The notes under the pieces are model-generated. The model saw only the letters and a list, made by a program, of their open reading frames with translations. It was not told the origin of the DNA and made no database searches. A DNA stretch of 41,861 nt, taken from positions 1 to 41,861 of the forward strand of contig JAHEXI010000007.1 in assembly GCA_023252195.1 (NCBI GenBank), read 5' to 3'. The stretch is from Pseudonocardiales bacterium. GTDB lineage: Bacteria > Actinomycetota > Actinomycetes > Mycobacteriales > Pseudonocardiaceae. Position numbers and translations under genes: made by a program. Of this stretch, positions 1 through 7,995 are shown piece after piece. Positions within the stretch are counted from its first letter, which is position 1, and every line of letters starts with the position of its first letter.

Positions 1-120
1 GCCCAGTCCTCCACGAACAACACCCCTTCGTCCTCCCCAGCTCGGTGCGAGCCAGGATCGCGGCGCAAGGGGTCAAAATTCGGATGCCGCGCGGGGGTCA
101 GTTTTCACGTGCCGTCGACA
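1..120. mobile_element. IS21-like terminal end fragment
   Basis: Two related blocks lie at 69-89 and 94-114. Each begins GGGGTCA, runs through an AT-rich stretch and ends in TGCCG. The second is followed by TCGACA at 115-120. Repeated GGTCA-TTTT-TGCCG blocks ending in GACA resemble the multi-repeat terminal inverted repeats of IS21-family elements in actinobacteria. The rest of such an element would lie left of the window. Nothing in bases 1-66 is recognisable as IstB. The assignment rests on remembered end structure only. Confidence 0.3.
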
Positions 121-585
121 CGGAGCGGGGTCTGGCGGCAGATCACAGCAGGCACCTCGACCGTCACCAGCTGCCGCGTCGGTCAACACCAGGGCGTAAA
201 TAGGGCGCCAACAGCCGTAGACAGCCAGATACGACCGGACAGCACCGGACGTGACGAAGATCGACCCAAGACCTGTTCGATGCAGTTCGCGGGCCGTTTG
301 TGCTGCGTGGCGGGTCAAGGATTCGAACCTTGGAAGGCATCAGCCGATGGATTTACAGTCCGCTGCCGTGCGACCCCGGAGGTAGGTGCACGCTCACGAG
401 CCCCTTCTGCGCACCACATCACCAGCCCGTGCAGCCAATCGCCGTGGACAGGCGGTCCCGTCGCGTTCCAGCAGCTTGCCATGGCCTGGACCAGCCGGGC
501 TGGCACGCTGGATTGTGTCCTGACAGTAGGTCGCAGCACGCATAACATGTCGGGATAGATCAATTTCAAAGGTGAGGGGGACTCC
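121..585. other. Non-coding stretch holding a tRNA-Tyr fragment
   Basis: No convincing gene. Open frames on both strands here are translations across a tRNA fragment at 308-375 and lack ribosome sites. The last 20 bases hold a GGTGAGGGGG ribosome site serving the gene at 586. Confidence 0.5.
308..375 (-). other. tRNA-Tyr (GTA) 3' fragment, likely att remnant
   Basis: Read on the minus strand, this stretch ends in the acceptor 3' strand ACCCGCC. It has a T-arm with the GGTTCGAATCC loop region and 5-bp stem, a long variable arm, and an anticodon arm with GGACTGTAAATCC (anticodon GTA), all typical of tRNA-Tyr. Similarity stops in the D-loop: no matching 5' acceptor strand GGCGGGT is present. 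A 3'-only tRNA fragment is what a tyrosine-integrase element leaves at its far end. No integrase is adjacent, so the element is gone or lies left of the window. Confidence 0.7.
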
Positions 586-909
586 ATGACCGCCGAAGAC
601 ATGACATCTGCCGAGATCGGCACGGACACCGGTATCCAGCAGATCCCCGCGATGATCAAGATTCGAGAAGTCCCCGCGGCGGCAGAGGCCCGCGAGAAGC
701 TACTGCAGGCGATCGCGGCCGAAGCACAGGCCATCACCGACAACTCTAGCGGGCAGTCCTCGGCAGCGCTGGAAAGCCTGGCCCGCGCCTACGCTCTGGT
801 AACCGCTGGCGCGACGGCTACGGCGACCACCAGCGAGACCACCAGCCTCCCCCTGGCGACACGAGCCGGCGGACATCAGGTCGGTCTCTGTCTCGAACTG
901 GAGCCCTGA
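586..909 (+). CDS. Small hypothetical protein upstream of ATP-grasp ligase
   Basis: A 107-residue protein of unknown function. The ATG follows a GGTGAGGGGG ribosome site about 7 bases upstream. Residues 30-70 form an Ala/Glu/Leu-rich helical segment. The C-terminus is Thr/Ser-rich (around TATATTSETTS, residues 77-87) and ends in acidic/hydrophobic residues. There is no signal peptide or membrane segment. The ATP-grasp ligase starts 180 bases downstream on the same strand, so the two may be co-transcribed. A substrate peptide for that ligase is conceivable but unproven. I do not recognise the family. Confidence 0.5.
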   Translation: MTAEDMTSAEIGTDTGIQQIPAMIKIREVPAAAEAREKLLQAIAAEAQAITDNSSGQSSAALESLARAYALVTAGATATATTSETTSLPLATRAGGHQVGLCLELEP

Positions 910-1088
910 AAAAGGGAAGCCCGGCCAACAAACGAACATGATCTACCTGCGGTGGTGCCCGCAGGGCTCTCCCGCTCGCCGGGAAAAGGCGTGCCCCACG
1001 TGATCTCAAGGATCCGGTTCGCTGTCCTTGCGGTGGCTGGGCTGACCGGGGATCGGTCGATCTCCCTCGTGGAGGAGCGGTGTAGCGG

Positions 1089-2045
1089 ATGGGTACGGGC
1101 GTTGTTGTTCTGATGACGGACCACAACTCGGGGGAGGGCAGCCGCGTCCCGCTGGAGAAGGCCGTCGAAGTTCTCACCGGGGCGCCGCCGTTGTCGATCG
1201 ATGCCCGGCACTTCATGCGCGGTGGTAGCGGCCGGGTGAGTTTCGGCGGCAGCGGGTTCTGGATGGAGGTCGCATCGGAGGGGCTCGTCGTGAGCCCCGA
1301 GGTGCTGATCGTGTACGAAATCCCTCCGGCCGAGCGTGGGCGGTTGGTGGCCTTCCAGCGGCAACTCTCACCCGAGGGACCGGTGTCTTTCGATGTGGAC
1401 GCCGATGCCTGGTGCAATGCCACCGACAAACGGCGCACCGTTGACTGCTTTCGCCGTGCGGGCATCGCGCAGATGGAGACGATCGCGTTGTGCCGGCCGG
1501 ATCTGGGCACGGCGCTGGATGCGTTCGAACGGCTCGGCCAAGACGTCTGGGCGCGGCCGACGGTCGGAGCAGGCGGCGCCGACGTCTTTCACCTGACCAC
1601 CCGCACGCACCTGCGCGCCGCGCTCGGCCACTATGCAGCGTCGGAGCAAGACTGGTTGCTCTCTCGCGACGCCCGCAACATCACCAAAGATGGGCGCCGT
1701 CACCAGTTTCGGGTCGTCGTCCTGCACGACCACGTGCTGCGAGTGTGCGAACACGTCCAGGCCGATCCCGACGCGCCGTGCAACGAGTCACGGGGTGCGG
1801 TGTCCACGGTCATCCCCACCGAGGACCTCCCGCCGCAGTACCGCCGCCTCGCAGTAGCCGCGACGCGATCGCTGGGCTTGCCCTTCGGTGGTGTCGATCT
1901 TGCCACCGAGAACGGCGGCGTGGTCTTCGAGGTCAACGTCCATCCAACACTCGACGTACCGGCAGGAATGGAGACGGTCGCGATCCCGTTCGTGCAGGCT
2001 CCTCTTCGGGTCATGAAGCAGGGCGCCGGGGTTGTCAACGCCTGA
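1089..2045 (+). CDS. RimK-like ATP-grasp ligase
   Basis: A 318-residue protein of the ATP-grasp superfamily, RimK/pre-ATP-grasp type. These enzymes join a carboxylate to an amine or thiol through an acyl-phosphate. Residues 1-95 form the N-terminal pre-ATP-grasp part and the rest is the ATP-grasp fold. Near the C-terminus, GGVDLATENGG followed by VFEVNVHPTLDVP carries the Asp and Glu-x-Asn that bind Mg-ATP. The ATG at 1089 follows GGAGGAGCGG. The gene ends about 100 bases before a tRNA-Asn fragment, so it sits in apparently mobile DNA. It could be an orphan peptide-modifying (graspetide-type) ligase or a glutamate ligase; the substrate is unknown. Confidence 0.8.
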   Translation: MGTGVVVLMTDHNSGEGSRVPLEKAVEVLTGAPPLSIDARHFMRGGSGRVSFGGSGFWMEVASEGLVVSPEVLIVYEIPPAERGRLVAFQRQLSPEGPVSFDVDADAWCNATDKRRTVDCFRRAGIAQMETIALCRPDLGTALDAFERLGQDVWARPTVGAGGADVFHLTTRTHLRAALGHYAASEQDWLLSRDARNITKDGRRHQFRVVVLHDHVLRVCEHVQADPDAPCNESRGAVSTVIPTEDLPPQYRRLAVAATRSLGLPFGGVDLATENGGVVFEVNVHPTLDVPAGMETVAIPFVQAPLRVMKQGAGVVNA

Positions 2046-2148
2046 CCGCAGTTTTGACCGCAACGAGCAGCACCGTGCTGCACTCGGACACCATCCGGCG
2101 AACGGCTCATGCCCAGGTTGCGCGATGCGATCAGGGATCTGCCTGCAT

Positions 2149-2193
2149 CTGTTAATCGCAGGGTTGTTGGTTCAAGTCCAACTCGGGGAGCCA
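2149..2193 (+). other. tRNA-Asn (GTT) 3' fragment, likely att remnant
   Basis: The stretch holds the anticodon loop CTGTTAA, a T-arm GTTGG-TTCAAGT-CCAAC with perfect 5-bp stem, the acceptor 3' strand TCGGGGA, discriminator G and encoded CCA. That is the 3' half of a tRNA-Asn. The 5' half (TCCCCGA...) is missing upstream. This looks like a duplicated attachment core left by an integrative element. A related, more diverged copy lies at 20572-20616 at the end of the integrase gene. Confidence 0.75.
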
Positions 2194-2598
2194 AACCGCA
2201 GGTCGGGTAGATCCACCAGGTCGATGGCGAGATTCACCCCCAGAAGGCCTGCAGGTTCGGGGCACGACTCACTCCGCAAGCCTCCGATCCGCACCCCACT
2301 CAAGGCTACCGGATCCGACCTGCCGATGATCTCCAGCAATCCAGCCGCGTCCTCCGAAACGATCTCGCGGGCCCATGTAGAAGTCCTGAGTGAGCGACAC
2401 GAAAGTGGCCGCTGTCTTGCGGAACACGTGCGATGTCACGACGGATAGCCCGGTCGAGCGAACACGTCGTATCAGCCGGCTCGGGTGTTGCTCGGGTCCG
2501 GGAGCATCCCGGTTGGGGAAGTGAACACAACACCCCATCAGTGCTCCCGACGAAGAAGGCCCCGCCGGGCTGCTGTTCCGGGCACCGCGCGACGTACC
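2194..2598. other. No recognisable gene
   Basis: About 400 bases between the tRNA-Asn fragment and the broken membrane-protein gene. Open frames on both strands are short, lack ribosome sites and show no recognisable family. Confidence 0.4.
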
Positions 2599-3060
2599 GT
2601 GACGGTCGTGCTCGTCCAGCCGATGCCTTCGCTCACCGACCTCGCGCTGGGGCTGGTGACTCTTTACCTGGTCTGGCGGTTGCCGCGCGGCGGTGAGGTG
2701 TCGAGACATTGGCGTGCGGCGTTCGCGTGGGCGGCGGGGACTGCGCTCGCAGGAGCCGTCTACCACGGTGTCCTCGTCGGGATTGCCCGGGTGAACACCC
2801 TGAGCTGGGCGGTCACGAGCATCATGGTCGTTGTCGTCGTGTCCTACCTGCTGGCGGCGTCCGTGGTGTAGGTCCTGGGGCGGCGTCGAGCCGTCGTGTT
2901 TTGGCTGCTGCGCTCGGTGGGCCTAGTGGCGCAGCCGCCATGCTGCGCCTCGTGCTCGGGGCCGCGGCGCTGGCAGCACTGGACCCGGACTCTGCTTACC
3001 ACTTAGGGCAAATCGGCGGAATGGTGCTGCTCTACCACGCCGTCGCTACGGGCGAGCCAG
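2599..3060 (+). pseudogene. Broken multi-spanning membrane protein gene
   Basis: From a GTG at 2599 (or ATG 2623) the frame encodes a polytopic membrane protein. Its helices start at LTDLALGLVTLYLVWRL, continue past an invariant-looking YHGV, and include a strongly hydrophobic IMVVVVVSYLLAASVV. The frame stops at 2871 (TAG). The protein evidently continues in the next frame (residues such as LRLVLGAAALAALDPDS, then a YHLGQIGGMVLLYHAV helix) up to the IS256 fragment. A frameshift in the 2860-2900 interval, plus loss of the 3' end to the IS fragment, makes this a pseudogene. I recall a similar actinobacterial DUF family (DUF6962-like), but function is unknown. Confidence 0.55.
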
Positions 3061-3061
3061 C

Positions 3062-3240
3062 GTGCTTGGCCGCGTCCGGCCGGTCCAGCGAGCGGGTGAC
3101 GAGGGTGGAGGCACTTGAGCGCGGCTTGTTCGATCGGGAAGTGTCCTCTGGCTCGCCGGCGCGTCGGTAGTGGGCGTTGAGTGACTCAACCGCGTTGGTC
3201 GAACAGATAATCTTGCGGAGCTCGACGTCATAGTCGAGGA
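3062..3240 (-). mobile_element. IS256-family transposase C-terminal fragment
   Basis: Minus-strand translation gives LRKIICSTNAVESLNAHYRR, the hallmark C-terminal block of IS256/Mutator transposases (usually R-x-I-x-TTNA-x-ESLN). After a frameshift it is followed by GHFPIEQAALKCL, the next conserved block of this family. Only the last sixth of a transposase is present and it is frame-broken, so this is a dead remnant. Confidence 0.75.
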
Positions 3241-3716
3241 ATCCCGTAGACTTTCGCTGTCCTCATACTCAATGCTGCGTATGGGTGGTAGATCGCTGGC
3301 AGGGGGGTTGCTGTGCGGGTCGCAAAACGAGTTCTGCTGTGTGTTGCGGCGGTGTGCTGGTGTTGGTTTCTCCGGGATTGGATCCTGCTTACCGCCCGGC
3401 AGTGGCGGCGCAGGAGGCACTAAGCAGAACCCCGGATGTCACCCTCCGACACGATCTGTGTGCCCGCCGTGGTGGGCTCGGACATCTCGCCTCGTCACGT
3501 GTTTGGTCGCCGCGTCCGACAGACCCAACCCGTGTCGGCGCTGCGCCTTGTGGCTGAGCGCATAGCCGCAACTTACTCACCAGAGTCGCGTGCCTAGCGA
3601 TCTCCAGGAAAGTACGGCATTATACTCCCATGAGGGGACCTTCTTGGAGTGATCCAAATCACAGAGCGTGGGCGTATGCCGAGCCGCGCATGCAGTCGGT
3701 AACCATTGGTCGGCCG
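3241..3716. other. No recognisable gene; possible promoter near 3600
   Basis: Short overlapping frames run from 3272 to 3580 with no family resemblance and no agreeing ribosome site. A short AT-rich stretch GGCATTATACTCCC at about 3610-3629 stands out and could hold the promoter of the secreted protein downstream. Confidence 0.35.
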
Positions 3717-4379
3717 ATGCGCCGGCGGCTGAGGCTGGTGACGGTCACAGCCATCCTGGCTTTGATGCCGATGGCGTGCGCTTACAACGGGCTCAGCATG
3801 CCGGCAGTGACTGCGATGACCCTCCATGGCGACGGCACGCTCACCCAGCCGACGCCGGAGTCGGCCTCAACGCCCAACACCGGCACCCTTGCATACACCT
3901 ATAACCCGACATCGGCGCCACAGGGCGCGCGCTTGGCGGTGGTGATGGCGCCGTCGGACGAGTCCACCAACGCGGAATTGACAGTCTCCGGTTTGCTGCC
4001 CAACCGGGGTTACGCGGTGCACGGGAACGTCAACGCCTGTAGTCCTAACCCCGCCGCGGAAGGGCCGCTTTACCAGAACCGTGTCGATCCCGCCGTCAAT
4101 CCCACCTCGATCTCCGGCGAAACATCGACGAACCCTGAATACGCCAATCCGCGCAACGAGGTTTGGCTGGATGTGCACACCGATGGTGCCGGCTCAGGTA
4201 CGTCACGCACCGCAGTGCCCTTCGTCTTCACCGACCGGGGGCCAGGCTCGATCGTGGTGGACGACGCGACGGACACTCCCACAGCTTTGGGTCAGGCGGC
4301 TAAGGGCGGTGGCGCCCGGGCAGCCTGCCTTTCGCTGTCAGCTGTTCAGCCGAGGGATCACCCGCGCGGTTCCGCCTAG
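3717..4379 (+). CDS. Secreted Cu/Zn superoxide dismutase-like protein
   Basis: About 220 residues. I chose the ATG at 3717 because it directly begins a signal sequence (MRRRLRLV, then a hydrophobic run to MPMAC, a weak lipobox). Upstream ATGs at 3630 and 3690 only add a hydrophilic leader. The body has the actinobacterial SodC-like blocks: GYAVHGNVNAC, then NPRNEVWLDVHTDGAGSG, then a VPFVFTDRGPGSIVV strand and a closing Cys. The metal-ligand histidines of true Cu/Zn SODs (the HVH and HEHH positions) are mostly absent; only isolated VHG and VHT remain. A non-catalytic, cell-surface SOD-fold protein is therefore more likely than an active dismutase. Confidence 0.65.
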   Translation: MRRRLRLVTVTAILALMPMACAYNGLSMPAVTAMTLHGDGTLTQPTPESASTPNTGTLAYTYNPTSAPQGARLAVVMAPSDESTNAELTVSGLLPNRGYAVHGNVNACSPNPAAEGPLYQNRVDPAVNPTSISGETSTNPEYANPRNEVWLDVHTDGAGSGTSRTAVPFVFTDRGPGSIVVDDATDTPTALGQAAKGGGARAACLSLSAVQPRDHPRGSA

Positions 4380-4499
4380 CGCCCCAGCACGATAGCGCAG
4401 TGGTGGCAACAGGTCGCCTCACTTCCGGCCCGGTTTGTAGTTGCTTTTGGCCTGCGACGTTCCGTAGGACGTTCAGCTTCTGAAGATGGTGGCGGAAGG

Positions 4500-5722
4500 C
4501 TATCGAGCGAAGGCCGTGGCGGGTCCATCCACGGGTAGACCGTTGAGTTCGATGCAGCGGTGGTTGCGGTCGTAGGTGAGCGCGGTGCTGATGCTGAGGG
4601 AGGGGGAGGGATCGCCGGTGAGTGGGACTGGGTCGGCCAGCTGTCCGGTGCCCGTGGTGAATGCGATGCTGCCTAGCTGAGTGTGGGCATGCAGGAATCG
4701 GTCACGTAGCGCGGTTGCTGAGGTCAGCGCTCCGCCGGTATTGCCGCGTAGATCCAAGATCAGCAACTGGCTGTGGTGTGCGTGCGCTTCGGTGAGCAGG
4801 GTGTCGTAGCCGGTGGCGAGATCGAGCGATCCGTCGAAGCTGTCGAGCTGGACGTAGGTGCGGCGTCGGTCAAGATGCCGCCAGCGCAGGGTGGAGTCCA
4901 GGGTGGGCGCGATCGCTATTTCATTCCAGCGGGTGTGGTTGCCGCAGTGGTCGCGGGCGGTGAATTCGCGCTGGGGTCCGGTCATGGCCATAAAGTTGCG
5001 GGCGGCGACCTGTGCGTGCTGCTGGGGTGTGGCCCCGCAGGTGGTCAGCCACCGTGCCGGGTTGGCGACATCGATCACCCAGCCGGTGCGAACAGCGGCT
5101 TCATGGGCAGCCGAGCCATCGGGGACGCGTGTGAGCTCGGCGCCGGCCGGTGTCATCCGGGCGCGATAAGGAGGATGAAACCTGCGGGTTGGGCGGCGAG
5201 CCGAGGTGTGGGCGTCGCCGAGCTCGGCGATCCACCGCTGAACGCCGAGCAGAAATTCCTCGCCGTGCATTCGGGCAGGCGGGCATGGCGTTGGGTGATC
5301 TGGTCCCAGTCCAGGCCGCGCAGTGCGAACCCGGGGTATGTGTTGGCCACTTCGGTGTAGATGCGGTCGACCGCAAGCACAGAATCAGCCAGAGGCGTGT
5401 CGGTGGCACGGGTCTGTTGGCTCCAGGCCAGAGTGTGCAGCAGGTTCAGGGTGGTCGCGAACTCCGCCGCTGAGTTGGCGAAGGACGTCAGTTCCCGTCT
5501 GGCTGGATCCCATGCCAGCGTGGGGGCTTCCTCGGAGTCACCACGGTCGCGGATGATCCACCGCTGGTGATGCCGGTTCGCGTCCGCCACGAATTCGACC
5601 GAGGTACCCAGAACAAACTCGTCCTTCTCCGCCCGCAACAAGCCCAGCATGGCCCGCGCCTCCGAGCGCCCGACGAACTCCAGCCCGAACGGGTCTGCTG
5701 CCACCACCCCGACCAGCGACAC
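4500..5722 (-). pseudogene. S41-family peptidase, frameshifted and C-terminally short
   Basis: Two minus-strand frames together make one S41 (tail-specific/C-terminal-processing) peptidase. The first (from 5722) carries the N-terminal helical part ending near LDWDQITQRHARLPE. The second carries EEFLLGVQRWIAELGDAHTS, typical of the region before the PDZ-like domain, then LILDLRGNTGGALTSA, the conserved S41 DLR-x-N-x-GG block. One base appears lost near 5262-5275. The second frame stops at 4500, before the region where the catalytic Ser (SA-x-E block) would lie. The gene is thus both frameshifted and missing its active-site end. A sequencing indel could explain the shift, but not the missing end. 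Confidence 0.65.
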
Positions 5723-5988
5723 GGCCCGAAGTTAACTGGAAGCAACGCGCTGAACAACGTTGGACCCCGCCGCGATCTGCCCGGCGTAGCGCAGCCCGAC
5801 CTGGACGGGTTTGCCGATGCCTCGTTTGACCGTGGCAGGACACCGTGCGCTGCACCCTGGCCAGACGCTGGTCTAGGTGTCGAGCAGGGCCGGGAGTGCG
5901 GGCGCGACAAGCCACCCAAGATCAACACTGAGACTGATCTACGGATCGAGGCTAAACTGCCTATGAACAATCTTGCGCTCAGGAAGCG

Positions 5989-6471
5989 GTGGTGGAGTTG
6001 GCAAGAACGGGTGCTAGGTCCGGGAGACCCGGTGGAGCTGGACTGTTCAATGTCGTCAGTGTCGTAATCCTCGTCGTTGGTGTGCTCGTGATCGGTATAG
6101 CGGCTGCCCTGCTCGCCCGCACGCTGGCTGCGGCACAGAGCATCGACAAGAAAACGCAGACTATCGCGGAAAACGCTAGCAAGATCAACTCCTCGACCAA
6201 CTCGGTCGTGGAGTTGAACCGGACGAATGAGCTTGCATCTTCGATCTTATCGAGTGCGAAGCCGCTGCAGGGCCTGCTCAACACGGCCGACAGCACCGCC
6301 CGGGACATCGCTGGCCTGGCGAAGTCGATCAATACGACTGCGGGAACTATCAAAGACACCGCAGGTACGGTCAACGGTACGGCTGGCACGATCAACAACG
6401 CCGCTACCGGCATCAACAGCAGTGTCGGGACGATCAGCGGCACCACGCGGGGCATCGGATCACCGGATTAG
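5989..6471 (+). CDS. Membrane-anchored heptad-repeat protein
   Basis: A 160-residue protein of unknown function. The GTG start follows CAGGAAGCGGTG. A single strong membrane helix spans about residues 19-48 (NVVSVVILVVGVLVIGIAAA). The remainder is an extended helical domain rich in Asn, Ser and Thr. From about residue 118 the protein is a string of seven-residue units of the type T-A-G-T-I/V-N-x (TAGTIKD, TAGTVNG, TAGTINN, AATGINS, SVGTISG). It resembles the long coiled coil of chemoreceptor or tape-measure-like anchors but has no recognisable signalling motif. It stands alone, flanked by the S41 pseudogene and a non-coding gap. Confidence 0.6.
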   Translation: MVELARTGARSGRPGGAGLFNVVSVVILVVGVLVIGIAAALLARTLAAAQSIDKKTQTIAENASKINSSTNSVVELNRTNELASSILSSAKPLQGLLNTADSTARDIAGLAKSINTTAGTIKDTAGTVNGTAGTINNAATGINSSVGTISGTTRGIGSPD

Positions 6472-6746
6472 AGACACGACGCACACGTTGACCTTCTGCT
6501 CCTAGAAGCAACTCTGCGTGCGCCCGCATGAGGCGGCCTGGGCGATGACCGCGCACAGACGCCGGCTACCTCGTTGGTGTGCGCTGCGTTTTGGCCGCCG
6601 TTGAGCAGCCGTCACTCACTGTCTCCAATGGCTCTCGAGAAAAATGCCGACCGGTCGCACGCGACGCCGCCTCCCCGTGTATCGAGAGGTCGCCATTCGG
6701 TACCCAGCGGTGGTGACCGCCCGAAGCTAAACGGATTCGCCTTCAG

Positions 6747-7031
6747 CTAATGTCTACCTTTCACGAAGGGACGCTTGTCTGAGCCGTCCACGTTGTTTCT
6801 ATCCCGCACGAAATCGCGCATTGCTTCGTCAAACTCTGGAACACCACCACGATTACAGTCCACGATGATCCCCATGCTCTGAGCCATAGGCCACACGGGT
6901 AAATCTGGATTGAATACAACATTTCTGTTACGAGCTGCTTGCACTAGGAGTACAAAGCCGTCGTAATCGTCGTCTTCGATTGTCTGTAGAGCTCGCAGAA
7001 CAGCAGCTTTATCGATCTTCTTACGCATCAC
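6747..7031 (-). CDS. Hypothetical protein, low GC
   Basis: About 94 residues if the GTG at 7031 is used. GAGGGG lies 9 bases upstream of it; a TTG at 7073 would extend the protein by 14 residues. Base composition is clearly lower in GC than the neighbours. The sequence begins RKKIDKAAVLRALQTIEDDD, is acidic and soluble, and ends PFVKGRH. No domain is recognised. The compositional contrast suggests recent acquisition. Confidence 0.5.
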   Translation of the reverse strand: MMRKKIDKAAVLRALQTIEDDDYDGFVLLVQAARNRNVVFNPDLPVWPMAQSMGIIVDCNRGGVPEFDEAMRDFVRDRNNVDGSDKRPFVKGRH

Positions 7032-7191
7032 CAGCCACCACCCCTCATGTCTGAATGTGTCATCGTCGAGCAACGTTGTCGGTAGGGATTGATGTTACAG
7101 CAAACTAAATCAAACATCGCGTCGCCAGCGCCGCTGGCGCCCACCAACCTGCGCCGTTTGGAGACCGCACGCCAGCGCGGCTACTTCGGTC

Positions 7192-7995
7192 TTACGGCGG
7201 CGCGGGGTGGTCCGGTTGGCACCGAGGGCAGTAATAGGTGCTCCTGGCGTAGACATCAGCTCCCTGTACCGAGCGGATCACTCGCTCCCCGCAGCGGCGA
7301 CACGGTCTGCCCGCCCGCTCGTATACCCAGTGCTGCTTGCCGCGGGCCAACTCCCCCGTGGTGGACTGCTCAGGACGGTCGGCGTTCGCCAAGAGAAGCC
7401 GCCGAGCCAGCGCCACCACGGCGTCGGCGTCGACCTCGCAGACCGGCATCCAGGGTGGCACCCCCAACAGGAAGCACATCTCCGTCTTGTACAGGTTTCC
7501 GATGCCGGCCATGATCCGCTGATCGAGTAGGGCGAGGCCGAGTTCAACGCCGGGTTGCTCGCGCAGCCGTTGCGCCGCTATAGCTGCGTCGTTGTCATCC
7601 CAATTGGCGTTGAGTAAGTCCGGACCCAGGTGCCCCACGAGCCGGTGTTCGTCCGAGGTGGCCACCAGTGCCATGTCATGCAGGAGGAAACCCACTGCAA
7701 CCCGGTCCTGTGTGGTCAACACTGCCCGGGCTTGGTGGTGTGGTCGTCGCCACCGCTGTCCTGGTTGGTAAAGGTGCCAGAAGCCGTCCATCCGGAAATG
7801 CGTGTGCAGGCTTCGTCCGTCGTCGAAACGGGTAAAGAGGTGCTTGCCGACGCTGTGCACGCCCAGCACGGCTCGCCCCGACAGATCATGTTCGGCGAGC
7901 CGTGGATGGCGCAGTTCCCCACGGGTAAGGCGCTGGCCGCTCAGCGCCGCCGCCATCTGCTTGGCTGCCAAGTACACGGTGTCGCCTTCGGGCAT
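7192..7995 (-). CDS. nei: Nei/Fpg-family DNA glycosylase (endonuclease VIII)
   Basis: A 267-residue base-excision repair glycosylase/AP lyase of the actinobacterial Nei2 type. It removes oxidised pyrimidines or purines from DNA. The start is fixed by the mature catalytic N-terminus MPEGDTVY (Pro2 nucleophile, Glu3). The conserved Lys is in VGKHLFTRF. The helix-two-turn-helix region is around LLDQRIMAGIGNLYKTE. The C-terminal zinc finger reads CRRC...YYCPRC (C-x2-C-x16-C-x2-C). Its ATG overlaps the stop of the upstream gene in TGATG, so the pair is translationally coupled. All catalytic and zinc residues are present, so it should be functional. Confidence 0.92.
   Translation of the reverse strand: MPEGDTVYLAAKQMAAALSGQRLTRGELRHPRLAEHDLSGRAVLGVHSVGKHLFTRFDDGRSLHTHFRMDGFWHLYQPGQRWRRPHHQARAVLTTQDRVAVGFLLHDMALVATSDEHRLVGHLGPDLLNANWDDNDAAIAAQRLREQPGVELGLALLDQRIMAGIGNLYKTEMCFLLGVPPWMPVCEVDADAVVALARRLLLANADRPEQSTTGELARGKQHWVYERAGRPCRRCGERVIRSVQGADVYARSTYYCPRCQPDHPAPP

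Noticed and set aside
300-545. Plus-strand frame containing GSRIRTLEGISRWIYSPLP
   Set aside because: Antisense translation of the tRNA-Tyr fragment, not a gene.
1700-2194. Minus-strand frame beginning MAPRVGLEPTTLRLTDAG
   Set aside because: This peptide is the well-known artefact of translating antisense to a tRNA 3' end; it lies opposite the tRNA-Asn fragment and the ATP-grasp gene.
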